Assembly (NCBI GenBank): GCA_030374735.1
Contig: JASCIV010000154.1
Location: 1 to 36,971, forward strand
Direction: 5' to 3'
DNA: 36,971 nucleotides
Source: Gracilaria caudata
Lineage: Eukaryota; Rhodophyta; Florideophyceae; Gracilariales; Gracilariaceae
Shown: positions 1 to 9,923 of the stretch, piece after piece
Numbering within the stretch: the stretch's first letter is position 1
Layout of the letters: each line of letters begins with the position of its first letter
Position numbers and translations under genes: made by a program
Notes under the pieces: model-generated
The model's database searches: none
Told to the model about the DNA's origin: nothing
The model's input: only the letters and a program-made list of their open reading frames with translations

Positions 1-218
1 ATGATGTAATCGTGTCTATTGACGGTAAAAAAGTCCGAAATGCAAAAGACGTGCAGGCAGTTGTTGATCGTTCCCGTGTCGGTCAGCTCGTTAAGGTCCA
101 AGTACTACGCGAAGAGTCTACTTCCCCCATTCAGCTGGGAATCAAAACTGGGAACCTCTCAGCCCTGAAAACTGAACCACCCTCCAGTGCGTCAAGTCCG
201 TTTGATGAACTGAAGTAG
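1..218 (+). CDS. Deg/HhoA-type serine protease, C-terminal PDZ end (partial)
   Basis: The frame is open from the window edge, starts with DVIVSIDGKKV and ends at TAG (216-218), giving about 72 residues. The pattern DVIVSIDGKKV, then DVQAVVDRSRVGQLVKVQV and a short PIQLGI strand is that of the PDZ domain closing HtrA/Deg proteases, closest in style to the cyanobacterial HhoA and plastid Deg group. These enzymes degrade or refold damaged proteins, and the PDZ domain binds substrate. The catalytic His-Asp-Ser domain would lie upstream, outside the window. The protein ends in a short Ser/Pro-rich tail. No frame damage is seen in this part, unlike the neighbouring host genes. A mitochondrial or bacterial-type Deg cannot be excluded. 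Confidence 0.75.
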   Translation, partial: DVIVSIDGKKVRNAKDVQAVVDRSRVGQLVKVQVLREESTSPIQLGIKTGNLSALKTEPPSSASSPFDELK

Positions 219-991
219 CTTGTCAGATTTGATCGAACAGCTGTGAAGCAAACGTATATCCATATTGCAGAATGCTCACTCAGAGCTGCTTGGTTGATGA
301 TTCGGTTGCCATTACTTACTCCGCAAATTGATGTGATGTCAAGTTCGACGACCGGTGGATGGGCCATATTTATTCATGGTCGGGAACTTGAGATATGCAA
401 ACGTTTCTATGAACATGGTTGTAGCTTGCTATTCGTCCGTGTTAGGGTTTCTACCGCGCACCATACAAAACTTTACCTACCGACATAGTCTTTTCCCCCT
501 TTTTTATTGATGGTCAATCAGAAAGGGTGAGACTCTTCTGTCCTAGCAAGTATCATATCAATCCCAATACCCTTACGTGGAGAGATACTTAAGTTACCGA
601 TAAGCTCATTCAAACGGACTGAGTTTGTGCAGATGTGCCATGCCAGACTGTGCTTTTGACAAACTCGCATAAGTTCGGTAACGACACGGCATTCCGTGAA
701 TATTGCGTCATTGGTCGTATCATGTGGATACCACCGCGGGTCGGACTCCGTTTTGGTTTTGAGCAATCTCCCTCAGCTCCAGACTAGGATTTTATCATCA
801 CCCAAATCCAAACTAGGCGTATTCGATCCAGATGGCATCGAGTGGTTGCTTGCTGATAATATCTGCGAGCCTACTGGTTCGAGAACTGTTACCTGCAGTG
901 ACACCCACATGATGGATAAGGCACGTGAAAATGTGAAGCACCGGCCAGGAATACCGTAGATGGACTCGTGACGATCACTACTGCCGTGCCA
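219..991. other. Intergenic stretch, no gene recognised
   Basis: This lies between the Deg stop and the end of the APC8 frame. Short ORFs occur on both strands (for example 518-766 minus, ending in TGA, and 696-959 plus), but none matches a family I know. The plus frame around 812-850 contains FDPDG, which recalls VOC/glyoxalase folds, but nothing else of that fold follows. The Deg 3' UTR and the APC8 3' UTR must both fall here if the genes are expressed. Confidence 0.4.
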
Positions 992-2659
992 TCAGCCCTG
1001 CTGCCCTTCCAAGGAATGAATTTGTCGCAACATGGCTTTAACCAAGTCTTTTTCACGTCCAGGATAGTCTAAAAGACTCATTCCTTATTCCTTAGCTTTC
1101 CCAAGGTCATTTTTCGAAACCCAATGCTCTGCTAAGAATGGCAAAGCTTGAGCCGTTTCCCTACCACCCAACTTCTCTTCATCTCTCATGGAGAGATTGG
1201 CCGTATAGTATTTCGCAGCTCTTTCCAAGTACAGACCCACTCTGTCATGCTGCCATCCATCCTTCTGAGCCTCCTGCGCCATACGATTGTACAGAAACCC
1301 TAATTTGCCAAGTGCAAGACCTTCTTGATCGTCGCATCCGACTGCTCGTTCATAGCAGTGAATTGCTTCATCCTATCTTCTCAATTCTTGAAGAGTATGT
1401 CCAACCGCACACCACATTCGCGCATCACCAGAACGCAAAGAAGCGGCTTTTAGATAGTAGTACAACGTATACAAGGGCATATTCAAGAGCTCTTATGTTT
1501 GACCGAGACCATACCAAGCGCGAAAGTCTTTCGGATTGATGTCCACTGCCCTTCGATACGCTTCAACAGCGGCGGAAGTGTTCTTCGTTTCCATGAACTC
1601 ATGGCCCATTAGAGTCCACGGCGAAAGATAGTTTCGGTTTAGCTTCAGTGCCCTTCCGAAATAAGAATGGGCTTGGTCATGTAGCCCACGAAGAGCATAG
1701 TAATTACCAATGACGCAACATGTTTGTAACCTGAGCTTGTCAGTTTCCATGCATCTTTTCGCGAGCATGCTCAGTTGCACCTTATCTTCTTTGACATAGA
1801 TAATACGGGGGTATATGTCAGCACCATCCATATAGTTTTCATCGCTTGCGTACATGTCTTCGTAAAGCTGCTGTGCCTCATCAAACATTCGCATGCTATA
1901 CAAAGATAGAGCAAGTTGGGTTTTAATGTATAACGATTCCGGTACTACTTCCAGCACCCTTTCATAGATCATGCGAGCATGACCAGATGCGTCAGTCTCA
2001 TTCAAAAAATGCGCTGTGAACAGAGTCTTCATCCAACTGTTTTCGATTGCCAACGATTCTACAGCATCCCTGGTTTCAGAAAGAGGAGCCAGCTCTAGCC
2101 ACGCACCCCAGTTGTAGGGGAACCAACAGATACTCTTTTGTAAAGCATGTGACGCCTCCTTTTCGAGCTTAAGGTAACGCAATACAACCCCATAGAGATA
2201 CCAAAGATGCGCATCCAGTTTGGAATCCTTATTCAACTGAGTGAGCTCATCGCGTAGGGAATCAAATTCTGAGTTCACGGCCTCTGGCCAACCATCGTGC
2301 TCATGTCTTTCTTCTTCATTCCGCTTTTCTCCACCCAGATAGGTGGCAAACATACGAAGAAAACGAACCAAGGGGGTTCGCGATGACTTGAGCGTCCAAA
2401 CAGCACTGCGGTATTGCTTACTATCGAAGAATGACTTGTCCAGAACGTACGTGCGATTTAGCATGTGCTCAAAGATATTCTGACTTAACTGGGCATTGAA
2501 TTGCGCTTAGTTCTCTTTCGGAAGCGCATTAAGCATCTCAGACGCCCGTGTTGCGGATTGCACTAAACCTCTGGCTTTCATCTGATGTATCACATCGAGA
2601 AGCTGTGGGAGGAATTCATAACATTGCAGCCTCTCCATATCCACCGTTTCCTGTTCCAT
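992..2659 (-). pseudogene. APC8/CDC23 homologue, full-length frame with four in-frame TAA/TAG codons
   Basis: APC8 (CDC23) is a TPR-repeat scaffold subunit of the anaphase-promoting complex, the ubiquitin ligase of mitosis. From ATG at 2659 to TGA at 992-994 the frame runs 555 codons with no indel, close to the usual length of 560-600. Diagnostic blocks are LYGVVLRYLKLEKEA, WGAWLEL, TCCVIGNYYALR, GRALKLNRNYLSPWTLMGHE, KNTSAAVEAYRRA and FRAWYGLGQT, and near the C-terminus LLDYPGREKD. In-frame stops are TAA at 2507-2509 (codon 51), TAA at 1493-1495 (codon 389), TAG at 1373-1375 (codon 429) and TAA at 1085-1087 (codon 525). Homology continues across all four. The stop at codon 389 sits where homologues have Tyr in GLGQxYE. 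No TGA occurs before the end. Either this is a young pseudogene, or TAA/TAG are read as sense here. The family assignment is secure; the status is not. Confidence 0.85.
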
Positions 2660-4455
2660 CTCCGCAGCTCTGTTGATCTTCAGTGTACAGAAGGCGAGTT
2701 GAGTATAACGATAGGGTAGTAGGATAATTATGAGTGCTGCAATTCCCGTAACCTTTATGTGATCCTGACCAGACCGCGGATCAAGATTCGATTATCCACG
2801 CCAGTTTCCGCTTGAGCAACTGGTGCTTAAGTACTGGCTAACAAGCGTTGGACAGAAGAGCGTGACTTTGAGGGAGCAATGCGCACGCATGGAGGCTGCA
2901 AGCTTGGCTAGCTCTCTCAGAAACGCGTGAATCCGGATTGAAGCAATGGGGGTTCGTAAAATGGCCGATAATGTACTTTCTGAGTACAAAGGTGGTACCG
3001 GCCCTTCGATAAAGAGGGGACCTTGGCACTGCCATGCTGCAGATGGCCGAATAACCTGCGAAAGCTACTCTGGAGCATATATGCGGCTACTTGATGGCCA
3101 GGGCGAATCCGTTGACCAAAAATCGGACATTTTCCGTGCCAAATAAATAAAACCAAAAAATCAAGTTGTGCCACATGGCCCACGCGCGCCAGGTTTCCGG
3201 CACCCATCGTGCATGGTCGAACACCTTTCGGCGGTCTACAGAACTCACCTGGCCCACAATCACTGTTCACAGGGGTCTTCGCAGCTCAGGCATGAACTTC
3301 GTGCAGCCCTACGGGCGTGATTTGCAAGAAAAAGATTGTTTATTCTGCCTCGCGCACTGTGGCTCGGCTTCGGACCTCAACCACTGCGCCGAAACACGCG
3401 TGCACATGCTGCTGGTGCGGTTGCAGATGAATATTTACGAGCTGTTGCTTCTGATACTGCTACTGAAGATGTACAAGATGCTGATGTACTTGCAGTTGCC
3501 GCTGTCCAAGAGGTAATCAGTGCTACAAATGCGGTTGCTGTAGCAGTTGCTGTAGCAGTTGCGGCTGGTTTTGGTGATGCTGCTGTTCTTTACCACCTTA
3601 CCACCTCTCTCGGAATCCTGGCCACATTTCTGCGGCAGAGTGTGACTTTTCTCGTCACGGAGCTTCTCCATGTCGATCCGAAGCACGTTACACTGCTTCG
3701 AAATATTGATGGGTTCAGCGTTTCGGCGCTGCTTCTTCTGTTTCCGCTTCGGTTTAGGAGCATTGTTGGGGCCGTTTCGTACGGCGCCGCCTTCCCCTCA
3801 CCCGCCACAGCCCTTTGCGGCGCATCTTCAGTCTGCCTCTCAACGCAGGCAAAGCTGCGGCGCTCCGAATCCGCATTGCCGCCGCCGACTTTGGCTAACA
3901 TTCTCTTTTCAACCCATATCGACCCAGAGGTCATGGGCGGTGAAGATAGGGAGGCAGTCTATGCGCAAGAAGCACCATATTTTGCGCGACATGGGCCGTC
4001 CGGGTCTGAAGACACGATAAACTCATGTGTCTCGGCTCTTCAGAGCAAATGGTCGTATAATGCGCTTTGTCTCCCGCGATGACGGGCATCTCGAGCACGG
4101 GAGAGTCGACGCAATTCGACCTATAAGAACTCGTTTTGTGTGTGGCCAAATGTACATACCTCGCAATTAATCTTCAACACCGTGTTTCCAAAAAGAATAT
4201 GTACTTCGTAGTCCTGCAACTCTATAGTCCGGGCGGCAAGAGACGTTCATGGCGTCTCGTCAAACTTTATCTGGAACCTGGATGAACAGTTTTGTTCTAG
4301 TTGTCCCATTACATACTAATATTCGGGCTGCGATAGACTCAAAAGAATCTCAGCCCCTCCACTTCTCCCTTCCTTGCCACGGCTTTTATGCTCTGTATAG
4401 TAGTTCAGACCTATTAAATTCTTGCATCAAACTAGCAATGATCACCATCATCTTG
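2660..4455. other. Non-assigned stretch with a doubtful long ORF
   Basis: A plus-strand ORF of 248 codons (3336-4082) and shorter antisense ORFs (3435-3686, 3590-3934) overlap in a stretch richer in G and C than its surroundings. The plus ORF contains an Ala-Val run made by a 12-bp repeat (gttgctgtagca, about 3534-3560) and no domain I recognise. The antisense frame is equally open, so composition may explain both. From 4083 to 4455 I see nothing. Confidence 0.3.
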
Positions 4456-4736
4456 CCCTACGAATATCAAATCTGGCCGATATATGGCCGACCAATGGCC
4501 GAAAGAAGGCCTTATTCGATGAAAATTTGTGAGAACGTGTAACTCGTGTACAGAAACACATTTGTTCTTAAACTTCGGCCATGTTTTGGCCATATTTCGG
4601 CCATATTTTGTCCATATAAACTGGGAGAGAACTTGTTTAGGTACACGAGTTACACGTTCTCACAAATTTTCGGCGAATAAGGCCTTCTTTCGGCCAATGG
4701 TCTGCCATATGTCGGCCAGATTCGATGTTCATAGGG
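4456..4736. mobile_element. MITE-like foldback element with about 96-bp terminal inverted repeats and 5-bp target duplication
   Basis: The arms 4456-4551 and 4641-4736 are inverted copies with about ten mismatches. The termini read CCCTACGAATATC and, inverted, CCCTATGAACATC. The direct repeat TCTTG flanks both ends (4451-4455 and 4737-4741), a clean 5-bp target duplication. The element is 281 bp and codes for nothing. The loop holds a degenerate 11-bp tandem array (ggccatatttt and variants, 4577-4617), and the arms also carry GGCCGA/GGCCAT motifs. Such elements are moved in trans by a related transposase. A 5-bp duplication with these ends does not fit the common MITE superfamilies I know, so I leave the superfamily open. 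Confidence 0.85.
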
Positions 4737-4741
4737 TCTTG

Positions 4742-5229
4742 ATAAATTGTCACAACATTGTTGCTGTGCCGGCGTTCGCATGTGCTCAAACATTCAAACA
4801 AAAAGCCACTGAAATGAGAGTCTTAAAATGTATTCGCGAAGTTTCTGAGAGTCAGAAGCTTTACGAATATCTGAGAGTCGATGAGGACCTGCTCAACAAG
4901 CCATGGGTATGTGTACGGAGAGAGCTCCTCATAAACAGTTGTCTGCGCAACACGCTAAAACATTGCTACGCTAAGGCATTGCTGTTCTGAACAACAGTTT
5001 AGAGAGTTATCAATGAGACGGTACAACATTACGAAATCATTCATTCACGTAAAATCGAACGAAGATACAACATATATTCCAATAAACCGCTCTTGAGCGT
5101 TGATCTATCAGATGTAAGAATTCTACTCACTGTACTAAAGTTTCTCTCACTTGTCGACGACGAAACTTGTGTGGCATACAAACGCAGCGCTACTTTCGTC
5201 AAATCAGGATCCAGAACAGATTGACTTAT
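4742..5229. other. No gene seen
   Basis: This is sequence between the foldback element and the two small minus-strand ORFs. A plus frame is open to 4990 but resembles no family, and its upstream part is element DNA. Nothing else is recognised. Confidence 0.4.
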
Positions 5230-5675
5230 TCAAAACTTAACCAGTTTAGTGCCATGATCTTCCCCGTCTTTCACTGCTTTAAGCTGCCGCAGCATTGGGA
5301 GCGGAAAATGGAGACCCATATATTTCTCATACGAGTCAAAGTCCCCGACTTCACGGTCTGAGATATCGAACATGACTTTTTCACAGCAAGATGTAGTGAA
5401 CACTGTCCGCTTACCAAAAACGTACAAATCAGTCATCCAGCATCTTTTCTCGTATTTAAGTGACACAGTACGGCGTAGTGTTTGTAGTGTTTGGATCACA
5501 TTTTCCTTATTGAGCTCATTTCACTCCAGTGGACAAGTTCGTAATTGGTAGTCTCACCCACCATTATCTTGCGAGCAGCCTCAATGGCTGCTTCTTTGTT
5601 CTCGATCCGAAACAGAGAATGAATCGGCTTTTTGTCGGTATGTTTCTCAGGTTTACGGATTTTGGCGATATCCAT
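5230..5675 (-). other. Two overlapping small ORFs, possible frameshifted hypothetical gene
   Basis: On the minus strand, an ORF from ATG 5675 to TGA 5496-5498 (59 residues, starting MDIAKIRKPEK, Lys/Glu-rich with an EAAIEAARKI helix) is followed in another frame by 5499-5230 (89 codons, ending in TGA). The two overlap by four bases. Joined by a one-base shift they would make about 150 residues with Cys-Cys and Tyr-rich segments. I do not recognise the product. Composition looks protein-like (charged helix, then mixed strands), but this may be part of an old element. Coding status is uncertain. Confidence 0.3.
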
Positions 5676-5858
5676 TTTTGTTAGACTCGGGTTGCAAGGG
5701 AATTGTTTGTTTGGGATTGGTTCGGTTTTGAACTCAAGACAGAAAAGAAGCAGCGGAATCGGTAAAATACGGTTATGACATATATAGATGGAATCGGGCA
5801 AAGCTCTCGTTTGATACGAGCGGAAGCGGATCAAACTGGGTGTAATGGTTAATAACAC

Positions 5859-6526
5859 GTCAATATGAACAATTCAAACCGCCTACAGTGCTGTGATCGG
5901 TATTCTTTGGTAACGCGAATGCGTTTATTTGATTGGCTATCGCTGGATCAACAAAGCTATCCTGGCCGTTCAGTATTGTAAGGGTAGAAACCAACTCTAT
6001 ATGAGACGGGAAAATCCGAACGGCTAACCGTCCGGGTCGAACGCTACTTCTAAGGTTCTATAAACTCTTGCTCTAAATTTTTTTTGCCATTTTTTCTATG
6101 TTTAAGTAAAATGCATATAATTTGGGGTTCATATCTATAGAAAAAATTAGTGAACGTTTTTGCGATTGTACACTGTGGCTTGTACTGATTTTACCAAATG
6201 AGAAGCAATATTTATGAAATTCTAAACCAAAAAATTCCTGTCAGCGCTTCCTTGAATTAGCTGAAAATTACCTCGGATTCCGGTACTTTGAGAGCATTAC
6301 AGAAGCTCGAAATTACATTTTACCCAAGGCAATTTGGATCGTGTAGCATGATTAGTCAAGACATAGTTTCAAATTACACTCATGTTTCAAGGAAACCCAA
6401 TGGGAATGGTAGTCAAAAGTTTTAGAACATGTGAAAGAAATCGTTCGCAAAAAAGTTCTGGTTCTATAGCGCTACAAAGGAATGGAAAATATTATATTCA
6501 AACTACGTTCTTGGTGGTTGTTCAGC
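5859..6526. other. AT-rich stretch without a recognised gene
   Basis: This lies upstream of the visible copia pol frame. If the copia element was once complete, its gag and integrase should be here or further left, but I find no GAG, zinc knuckle or integrase motif. The relic is probably truncated at its 5' side. Confidence 0.4.
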
Positions 6527-6721
6527 CATTGACACATCTCCACTCAACACCCTACCACAAGCTCGCAAATACCCCGATGCCGCAAACTGGCAAATTGCTC
6601 ACGAATTAGAACTGGTTAATCTCGACCAACATCACTGCATCGACTGGTTGCCCAAAGGCGTGGTCCCTCCCAAAGAATCTATCATACCGTTAACGATGCT
6701 GTATCGATAGAGACGATCCAA

Positions 6722-7136
6722 CCCAGTGGAATTCCGAGATAAAGGTTTGGTATGGAAATGATATCGCTGGAGGATAAAGCTTTCCCATGGAATCGAAAAA
6801 CAGTAGATAATTAAATGATATAGGAATGATACATATTGCAGGTTGTTCAGTACGGGAATGACGTGAATTTGATACATATTCAATCTTGTTGCCTTCTGCT
6901 TTGGAACAGGAATGATAAGTTTTGGGTAAATTTTGAAATTTTCTATATCCAAAATGGTTTCGAAACAGCAGAAAGGTATATCCAATATTTATCAGGATCT
7001 TGCGTCAGACTCGTGGAAATATGGTGCCGAAAAGAAAATTATATCAAATACATATCAGAAAAGTATCAAATATTGGTCTCGTCTGCGGCGAAGTCTTCGA
7101 GTTTGTATCCGACGTATATCTTGAATTTCCCCTGGG
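6722..7136. mobile_element. Family B non-autonomous element, copy 1 (415 bp) inside copia RT
   Basis: The element begins CCCAGTGGAATTCCGAGATAA, cut here at the imperfect inverted terminus, and ends CCCCTGGG; the other end of the family reads CCACTGGG. It is flanked by CAA (6719-6721 and 7137-7139). Removing it with one CAA joins the copia frame as YR-stop-RRSNEGHITQRKVR, continuous with known RT sequence, which fixes the boundaries. It has no coding capacity, and short ORFs inside it are chance. A second copy at 33698-34110 is alignable over its whole length in the same orientation. The mobilising enzyme is unknown. Confidence 0.82.
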
Positions 7137-7499
7137 CAACGAAGGCCATATAACCCAACGCAAAGTCCGTTGTATCCACAGGAGAGATCTCATGAGACCC
7201 GGTCTCAACTACAATGCAGAACATACGACAACGTAAACAGCCGACCGTAAAACACAAAGACTCATCCCCATCGAGCATTTCGACATCAAAAGCGCTTACT
7301 TACACGTGCAATACCACCATGAAAAACCGGTCTACGTTCAACGGATGCCCCATTTTGGCGACACCTACATCCATGAAGGCAAGTACGGCCAACTTCAGGG
7401 AAACTTATACGAATCCCCACCGGCAGCATATCTATACAACCATGGCCCTCATAATTTCCTCAAACAAATTCAGTTCACTCCGTAAGAACCGGATCCATG

Positions 7500-8396
7500 C
7501 ACTGCATGGTAAATGGTCAAAATTCCATTGTAATTTTACAATAGTTCTAGAGGTACGGTCCCGCTAAAAAAGTTCAATGAGACACTGGAATTCTAATGTT
7601 GCAATATCCACTAAACCACTAAAATTCTAGTGGTACTGTACCACTAGATTACGAGCAATATAATGGTTTATAGTGGCATCGTATCACTAAAAATACAGTC
7701 ACGGTAAGCAAAATTATAGTGGCCGGGTAGGGGCCGCAGAGATATGTACACATATCACACCTGTACATATATACACGTTATATCCTGAATTTCGCTCTAG
7801 TTTTCTTTTCTTAATTTTGTTCTTTATTCTTTGTATAGACCTGTTTGAGGTTCGAGCCCGGGACCTCTCGCTTCTACTTCACCAACCCACCAACTAGGCA
7901 AACCAACCTTAACGAATAACTGAGTATATGGGCTCCACGCGCACTCCTACATCCGCAGTTTACAAAGTCAGCGCATTTCAGAAACTGGTGCATTGGGCTA
8001 CCTTCTCTAAGGACGACGTGCAGATAGAAATCGCTCCAGCCCCCGGTACACTTCATAGAAATCCTAGAACGAACTGTAGTACATCGTAGTTATCGAGCAT
8101 GGTAGTGGATCCTTATCAGCATCATAGTAGTACTGTAACTCTGAAAATAGTTAAGAAACCACTAAAATTCTATTGGTTTATTGCACCACTGTTTCCTCCT
8201 GCTTTTAGTGGCTCTGTATTTTCCGATCCACTAAAATTCTTCATTGAATTTTACTGGTACGGTACAACTTAATCCAATCCCAAAGTATTGATCCCATTGG
8301 TAATGGCCGCTAAAATTTAGTGGAATAACAATACATTAACTCCAGTGTAGTGAACCACTAATTCTATTGAATCACTAAACTTTTTACCATGCAATG
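7500..8396. mobile_element. CACTG-ended non-autonomous element, copy 1 (about 897 bp), inside copia RT
   Basis: The termini are CACTGCATGGTAAA and, inverted, CATTGCATGGTAAA. It interrupts the copia Asp-Pro-Cys-Leu-Tyr codons. The flanking repeat is TG, or TGC if the first C is shared (7498-7500 and 8397-8399). CACT ends, a 2-3 bp duplication and many short subterminal repeats (ccactaaaatt in both orientations) are the marks of CACTA/EnSpm elements, where such motifs bind the element's own protein. There is no transposase, so it would depend on an autonomous relative. Palindromes such as gtggtacggtaccac recur inside. Confidence 0.8.
7849..7859 (+). promoter_or_regulatory. Pol III B-box-like motif inside CACTG element copy 1
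   Basis: The 11 bases GGTTCGAGCCC fit the B-box consensus GGTTCGANNCC exactly. Copy 3 of the family keeps a near match (GGTTTGAATCC, near 12312) while copy 2 has lost it. No A box at the right distance and no tRNA fold is visible, so function is doubtful. Confidence 0.25.
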
Positions 8397-8735
8397 TGCC
8401 TATACACCAAGAGCACAGACAGTGGCTTCGTCTTCGTTAGCACAAGGAGTAGACGACTTTCTGGTGCTTGTCTCCAATACCACTCTCATCGAAGAGCTTC
8501 CCCAACAGCTGCTTCAGAAATGCAAATTGAGAGGATTAGGTCGCCCCCACACGCTTTGTTAATTGGTCCTTGAAACACTCTTCCAATGGTTGCGTCCATG
8601 TCAGTCAAACGGATGCTATTGATTCGCTCCTTGAGCAAACCAAAACGAGCAACTGCAATGCCAGTCTCACGCCAAACAACACCAGGACTCACCTGGATCA
8701 GCACGCCCCCACTCTCTCCCGCGTGCGCTGCCGCG

Positions 8736-8770
8736 TCCCCCACCCCCCCCCTCCCGCCCCCCCCCCCCGC
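8736..8770. repeat. Poly-C/poly-G tract
   Basis: Runs of C separated by single A, T or G lie inside the copia relic between the RT tail and RNase H. On the minus strand this is four or more G-runs, able in principle to form a quadruplex. It is likely a later expansion, since it does not fit the copia frame. Confidence 0.8.
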
Positions 8771-9112
8771 CAGACGCTAAAGGCAATTAATGGCTTCGCA
8801 AAGTACTGTACTCTGCGCAGAACGTCGAACGAGACGCTACAGTTCAGAACATTGTTAATAGATCCACCATTCTTATCGCCCAGAATCAAGCCCCTACCAA
8901 ACGCCGCAAGTACATTGATATTAGACATCACTTCTTGCAACATCACATCTCGGAGAAGACAATCCACTTGAACCGCACACCGACAACGGGCATGCTAACT
9001 GAAGTTCTGACGAAATAACTTCATCGTGACCGAGTTCGCGATCTGCGCAATCGGTTAACCATCCAACCCCCACTCCCGAACGAAAAATGCCAAGCACCAA
9101 CTAGGGATTGAG

Positions 9113-9923
9113 AAACAGCTCGAAACCGCTCATCATTGCTGCTTAGCATTTTTTGAATGAGAAACAGCTTACAGCGTAGCTCAGATACTGAAGGTAGCTC
9201 ACGAAAAACGACAATTAAACAAGACACAGGTCAAATTTCAAAAAGATACATATCTTCACATCATTTTTCATTCCGTAGAAATTTGTAGCGGTTTAATACT
9301 TGGTCCTCTCCCTAACTGACTCTGCGAACTTATCTTTGGCGTGTGTAAATGTGTTCATCTGACCAGCAAAATTCTCAACTGCCAACGTGCAAGAATCAAA
9401 ATCGGCCCGCGTTTTCGGATGTTCTCCGCTAGATGAAGGTGCAGATGATACACGTACTTTCAGAACTTAGCTCGGTCGGGTCGGAGTTGGTAATGAGTTT
9501 TCGAGAAGTGATCGGAGTATTCCATAGACAAACTTTCAAATTCTTGTACTTCTTCCGTTGTAAGTTCCTACAGAATACAGCTTTGAAGGAGTTGGACAAA
9601 CATATACACCCGGTAACCGCAATTGATGTGGGCGATTATGTAATGTGGTTACAAAATTAGTGTGGGCCACATTATTTTATATCGATTAGATATCCGTGGG
9701 GCCCTTAAATTTAATCAGAAATCCATATTTTGGGGAGAAGGCCCACAACGTTCTATAGCAAACTGCCTTTGAGGGTAGTTGAATTGTTCACGTAGCCCAA
9801 AAGGTCAGAATTTGACAAACAGTCACAGCACCTCAAAATTCTCCGTTTTGAAAGCAGGATACCAAGAGCTTGCTCAAAACAACGCGGGGAGAAGACGAAA
9901 AGAAGTTGAAATGAATACCTTCT
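9113..9923. other. No gene recognised; short hairpin at 9661-9748
   Basis: Tail of the copia region and the flank of the Harbinger relic. An inverted pair tgtgggcc / ggcccaca encloses about 88 bp (9661-9748) and could be a solo terminus or a small foldback. No copia LTR could be identified. Confidence 0.35.

Larger units (their letters stand above)
6527..9112 (+). pseudogene. Ty1/copia pol relic (RT and RNase H) split by two insertions
   Basis: Three plus-strand segments (6527-6721, 7137-7499, 8397-9112) form one decayed copia polyprotein. Segment 1 carries DAANWQIAHELELVN and WLPKGVVPP, the start of the RT domain. Segment 2 carries RDLMRPGLNYNAEHT and the first RT catalytic block HFDIKSAYLHVQ. 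Segment 3 resumes with the second block as GVDDFLVL (normally YVDD), then LRGLGRPH and VHVSQTDAIDSLLEQ. RNase H ends as KYIDIRHHFLQ and GMLTEVLTK, with a short tail to TGA near 9112. Stops (TAG, TAA) and at least two frameshifts are present, so no enzyme is made. Integrase, gag and both LTRs were not found. Copia elements move by reverse transcription of their RNA. Confidence 0.88.

Noticed and set aside
216..488. Deg frame continues open for about 90 codons after the TAG at 216-218
   Set aside because: The continuation shows no PDZ or other domain features, and the preceding Ser/Pro-rich tail is a natural Deg end. I read the TAG as a true stop, which counts against TAG reassignment.
812..959. 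Plus frame with FDPDG, resembling a VOC/glyoxalase strand
   Set aside because: Only one short motif fits; no second metal-binding strand or fold repeat is present, and the opposite strand is equally protein-like.
3336..4082. 248-codon plus ORF as a real gene
   Set aside because: Ala/Val run from a simple repeat, no domain, and long antisense ORFs over the same bases; composition explains it.
7840..7900. tRNA gene at the B-box motif
   Set aside because: No acceptor stem, no D arm and no anticodon arm can be folded around it.
9661..9748. Small MITE bounded by tgtgggcc / ggcccaca
   Set aside because: Arms are only eight bases and no target duplication flanks them; recorded as a hairpin only.
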